Shown: positions 62,315-64,000 of the stretch, piece after piece
How positions within the stretch are numbered: position 1 is the stretch's first letter
How the letters are laid out: every line of letters begins with the position of its first letter
Origin: Armatimonadota bacterium
GTDB taxonomy: Bacteria > Armatimonadota > Fimbriimonadia > Fimbriimonadales > ATM1
NCBI GenBank assembly: GCA_003577165.1
Contig: QEUM01000007.1
Coordinates: forward strand, 101,919 to 165,918
Length of the DNA stretch: 64,000 bases
Direction of reading: 5' to 3'
The notes under the pieces: model-generated
The model's database searches: none
Told to the model about the DNA's origin: nothing
What the model saw: only the letters and a program-made list of their open reading frames with translations
Translations under genes and position numbers: made by a program

Positions 62315-62667
62315 AAGGACATGGCTTAGGCACTGTCGAATCGGCAACCCTGGGTATGGCAAGCGAACAAGGCTCACGGCCCCTGAATCCGAAGGAGTTC
62401 GTCCTCCGCGCAATTAAGACGCTCCGCGATCCATCGAAAAGCCGCGGAATTCACTCGGTTTATTCGGGATTCAACGAAGCGTTTCGCGAGTACTTCCCGA
62501 CACTCGATCCAGTCGAAGTTACGAGTGAGCTTGCAGACGCCGGTGACATCGAGATTCGCTACCGTAAAGGCGGCGTGATGCTCTATCTCCCAGGAGAGGC
62601 ACCGGGTAGTTCGAAGGGTCAGGTCCACGACATCCTGCGGAGAATGGGATTGGACGAACGGACATAG
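62311..62667 (+). CDS. Partner gene of the DGQHR protein, unknown function
   Basis: 118 residues from a GTG at 62311 that overlaps the DGQHR stop by four bases. The middle reads like a winged-helix (FVLRAIKTLRDPSKSRGIHS, VYSGFNEAFREYFPTLDPVE, VTSELADAGDIEIRYRKGGV, MLYLPGE), suggesting DNA binding; the family is not recognised. The start could instead be an internal ATG at 62356. It forms a two-gene unit with the DGQHR gene. Confidence 0.6.
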   Translation: MKGHGLGTVESATLGMASEQGSRPLNPKEFVLRAIKTLRDPSKSRGIHSVYSGFNEAFREYFPTLDPVEVTSELADAGDIEIRYRKGGVMLYLPGEAPGSSKGQVHDILRRMGLDERT

Positions 62668-62685
62668 CTCAGTGTCCTCGATGGC

Positions 62686-62722
62686 CCGCGTGCTCCGCCC
62701 GAGAAGAGGGCGGAGCACGCGG
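62686..62722. terminator. 15-bp perfect hairpin between convergent genes
   Basis: CCGCGTGCTCCGCCC (62686-62700) pairs fully with 62708-62722 around GAGAAGA. No T-run on either side; probably a bidirectional terminator between 62667 and 62768. Confidence 0.55.
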
Positions 62723-62767
62723 TGTACCGAGATCGCGGCCAGTGGCGGAGGTCATTGTCTGATCGCT

Positions 62768-64000
62768 TCAAGCCGCGTCACATGGGGATTGTTGTGATAG
62801 ACCTGTTGCCTCGTTCCAGTTCGGGGGTTCGACGCCGTGAAGCCAGCGGACGAAGAAGTCCCGGCGTTTGCGCTCGCCGAACGCCCCCCCGCTCGTGTGT
62901 CCCTGCCCAGGCAGAACGACGAACTCGAACTCCTTGTTCGCCTTGATCAGAGCGTCCACAAGTCGGAACGTGGACTCGGGCGGAACGTTCGTGTCCAACT
63001 CGCCCACCATCAACAGGAGCCGGCCCTGCAGTTTCGCCGCGTTCGTGATGTTCGACTGCGCCTCGTAGTGGGGGCCGACCGGATAGCCCATCCACTGCTC
63101 GTTCCACCAGTACTTGTCCATTCGGTTGTCATGGCATCCGCACGACGACACGGCGACCTTGTAGAACTCGGGATGGAATAGAAGCGCGCCCGTCGAACTT
63201 TGCCCCCCCGCGCTGGTGCCGTACACGCCCACGCGTTCGATGTCCATGTAGTCGTACTTTTGAGCAAGGGCCTTCATCCATAGAATGCGGTCTGGGAATC
63301 CAGCGTCCGCGAGGTTCTTCCAGCAGACGTCATGAAACTTCTTGCCGCGGTTGCGAGTGCCCATTCCGTCGCACTGCACGACGATAAAGCCGAGTTCCGC
63401 GAGCCGCTGCATCCCCTGGAGCGGGCTGAACGACTTGGGAGTGAAGGAATCCTGCGGGCCCGCATACAGGTTTTCGATGATCGGATACTTCTTCGTCGGG
63501 TCGAAGTTCGAGGGCCGCACGACAATCCCCCAGATGTCCGTCACTCCGTCTCGGCCCTTTGCGACGAACGGCTCCGGCATTGGGATGCCCAGTTTCTTCC
63601 AGTCGCTCAAGTCCGCCTCTTCGAGAGTCATCAACTTCGAGCCGTCGCGAGTTCGGCGCAGTTCGTGCATGGGCGAAGAGTCGACTCGCGAATAGGTGTC
63701 CACGTAGTACGCCCTGTTCGGCGAGAACTGGACCCGGTGCGTTCCGTGGCCGTCCGTCAGCCGCGTCAAGCCCTTGCCGTCGAGCCCCACGGTGAGGAAG
63801 TGAATGAAATAGGGGTCCTCGCCTTCTCTCGTGCAGTTCGCGCTGAAGCAGATCCTGCCTGCGCTCTCGTCCACCCACTCGATTCCGCGCACGACCCAGC
63901 CCATAGGAGTGATGGCGTTCTTCACGGCACCGTTCGAAGCGTCGATTCGATAGAGACGCCCCCACCCGTCGCGTTCGGATCGCCAAATCATCTCGCCGGA
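62768..64000 (-). CDS. Dipeptidyl peptidase IV-type S9 peptidase, C-terminal part (cut by window edge)
   Basis: At least 410 residues; the frame stays open to 64000, so the N-terminal propeller lies outside. The end of the propeller is visible ([37 protein letters not shown]). Then the alpha/beta-hydrolase domain: [56 protein letters not shown] with the nucleophile Ser, [20 protein letters not shown] with the Asp, and [20 protein letters not shown] with the His. Releases dipeptides from peptide N-termini, usually in the periplasm. Confidence 0.88.
   Translation of the reverse strand, partial: SGEMIWRSERDGWGRLYRIDASNGAVKNAITPMGWVVRGIEWVDESAGRICFSANCTREGEDPYFIHFLTVGLDGKGLTRLTDGHGTHRVQFSPNRAYYVDTYSRVDSSPMHELRRTRDGSKLMTLEEADLSDWKKLGIPMPEPFVAKGRDGVTDIWGIVVRPSNFDPTKKYPIIENLYAGPQDSFTPKSFSPLQGMQRLAELGFIVVQCDGMGTRNRGKKFHDVCWKNLADAGFPDRILWMKALAQKYDYMDIERVGVYGTSAGGQSSTGALLFHPEFYKVAVSSCGCHDNRMDKYWWNEQWMGYPVGPHYEAQSNITNAAKLQGRLLLMVGELDTNVPPESTFRLVDALIKANKEFEFVVLPGQGHTSGGAFGERKRRDFFVRWLHGVEPPNWNEATGLSQQSPCDAA

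Overview
The window is a 64 kb piece of a GC-rich bacterial chromosome, almost fully coding, with genes on both strands in short operons. No single marker fixes the taxon. Three features together suggest Armatimonadota, probably the Fimbriimonadia: a divergent 16S rRNA gene, two PEP-CTERM surface proteins, and a pseudopilin of the kind common in Armatimonadota and Planctomycetota. TatC, Tat and Sec signals, lipoproteins and a tricorn-type periplasmic protease suggest a diderm. This placement is inference from recalled families; no search was run.

Layout. 0.1-7.3 kb: PPIase lipoprotein; a leftward xylulokinase / lipoprotein / transaldolase-like aldolase / SIMPL operon; a PEP-CTERM gene; comM. 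7.37-9.2 kb: an accessory segment bracketed by a 68-bp direct repeat copied from the 3' end of the neighbouring helicase gene; it carries a HEAT-repeat secreted protein. 9.1-15 kb (leftward): DUF1998 helicase, tatC, a secreted protein, an O-methyltransferase, OsmC and a 60-codon membrane gene with an in-frame TGA followed by a SECIS-like hairpin. 15-22 kb (rightward): tricorn protease, PEP-CTERM protein, radA, and a secreted protein with a C-terminal domain that recurs at 46.7 kb. 22.3-24.1 kb: a stand-alone 16S rRNA gene with its own consensus promoter and terminator, lacking helix 21.

24-32 kb: secreted, lipoprotein, multicopper oxidase and homogentisate dioxygenase genes; two ECF sigma factors, the second with an anti-sigma partner; then a structured intergenic RNA candidate with a strong terminator. 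32.3-37.1 kb is accessory: an AbrB/Doc toxin-antitoxin pair, a lone phage terminase-portal pair, a FlaR-like kinase and a cyclase-fold protein. 37.2-48 kb: tRNA-Ser(UGA), RNase HIII, GH20 hexosaminidase, MmgE/PrpD, a complete ribose-type ABC operon and a choice-of-anchor B protein. 48-60.9 kb: cytochrome/redoxin pair, solitary DNA methyltransferase, ftsY, trpB, glycosyltransferase, a pseudopilin behind a cobalamin-riboswitch-like leader, DAHP synthase, nrnA-truB-DUF2752, and accD-accA. 61-62.7 kb: an AT-richer two-gene DGQHR cassette with its own repeat-rich promoter. A dipeptidyl-peptidase gene runs off the right edge.

The points most worth testing are the candidate selenoprotein (14.8-15.0 kb), the 16S rRNA without helix 21, the shared C-terminal domain of two secreted proteins, the cobalamin-type leader before a pseudopilin, the unclassified RNA at 32.2 kb and the DGQHR cassette. 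All domain calls were made by eye; coordinates of RNA ends and promoters are approximate.
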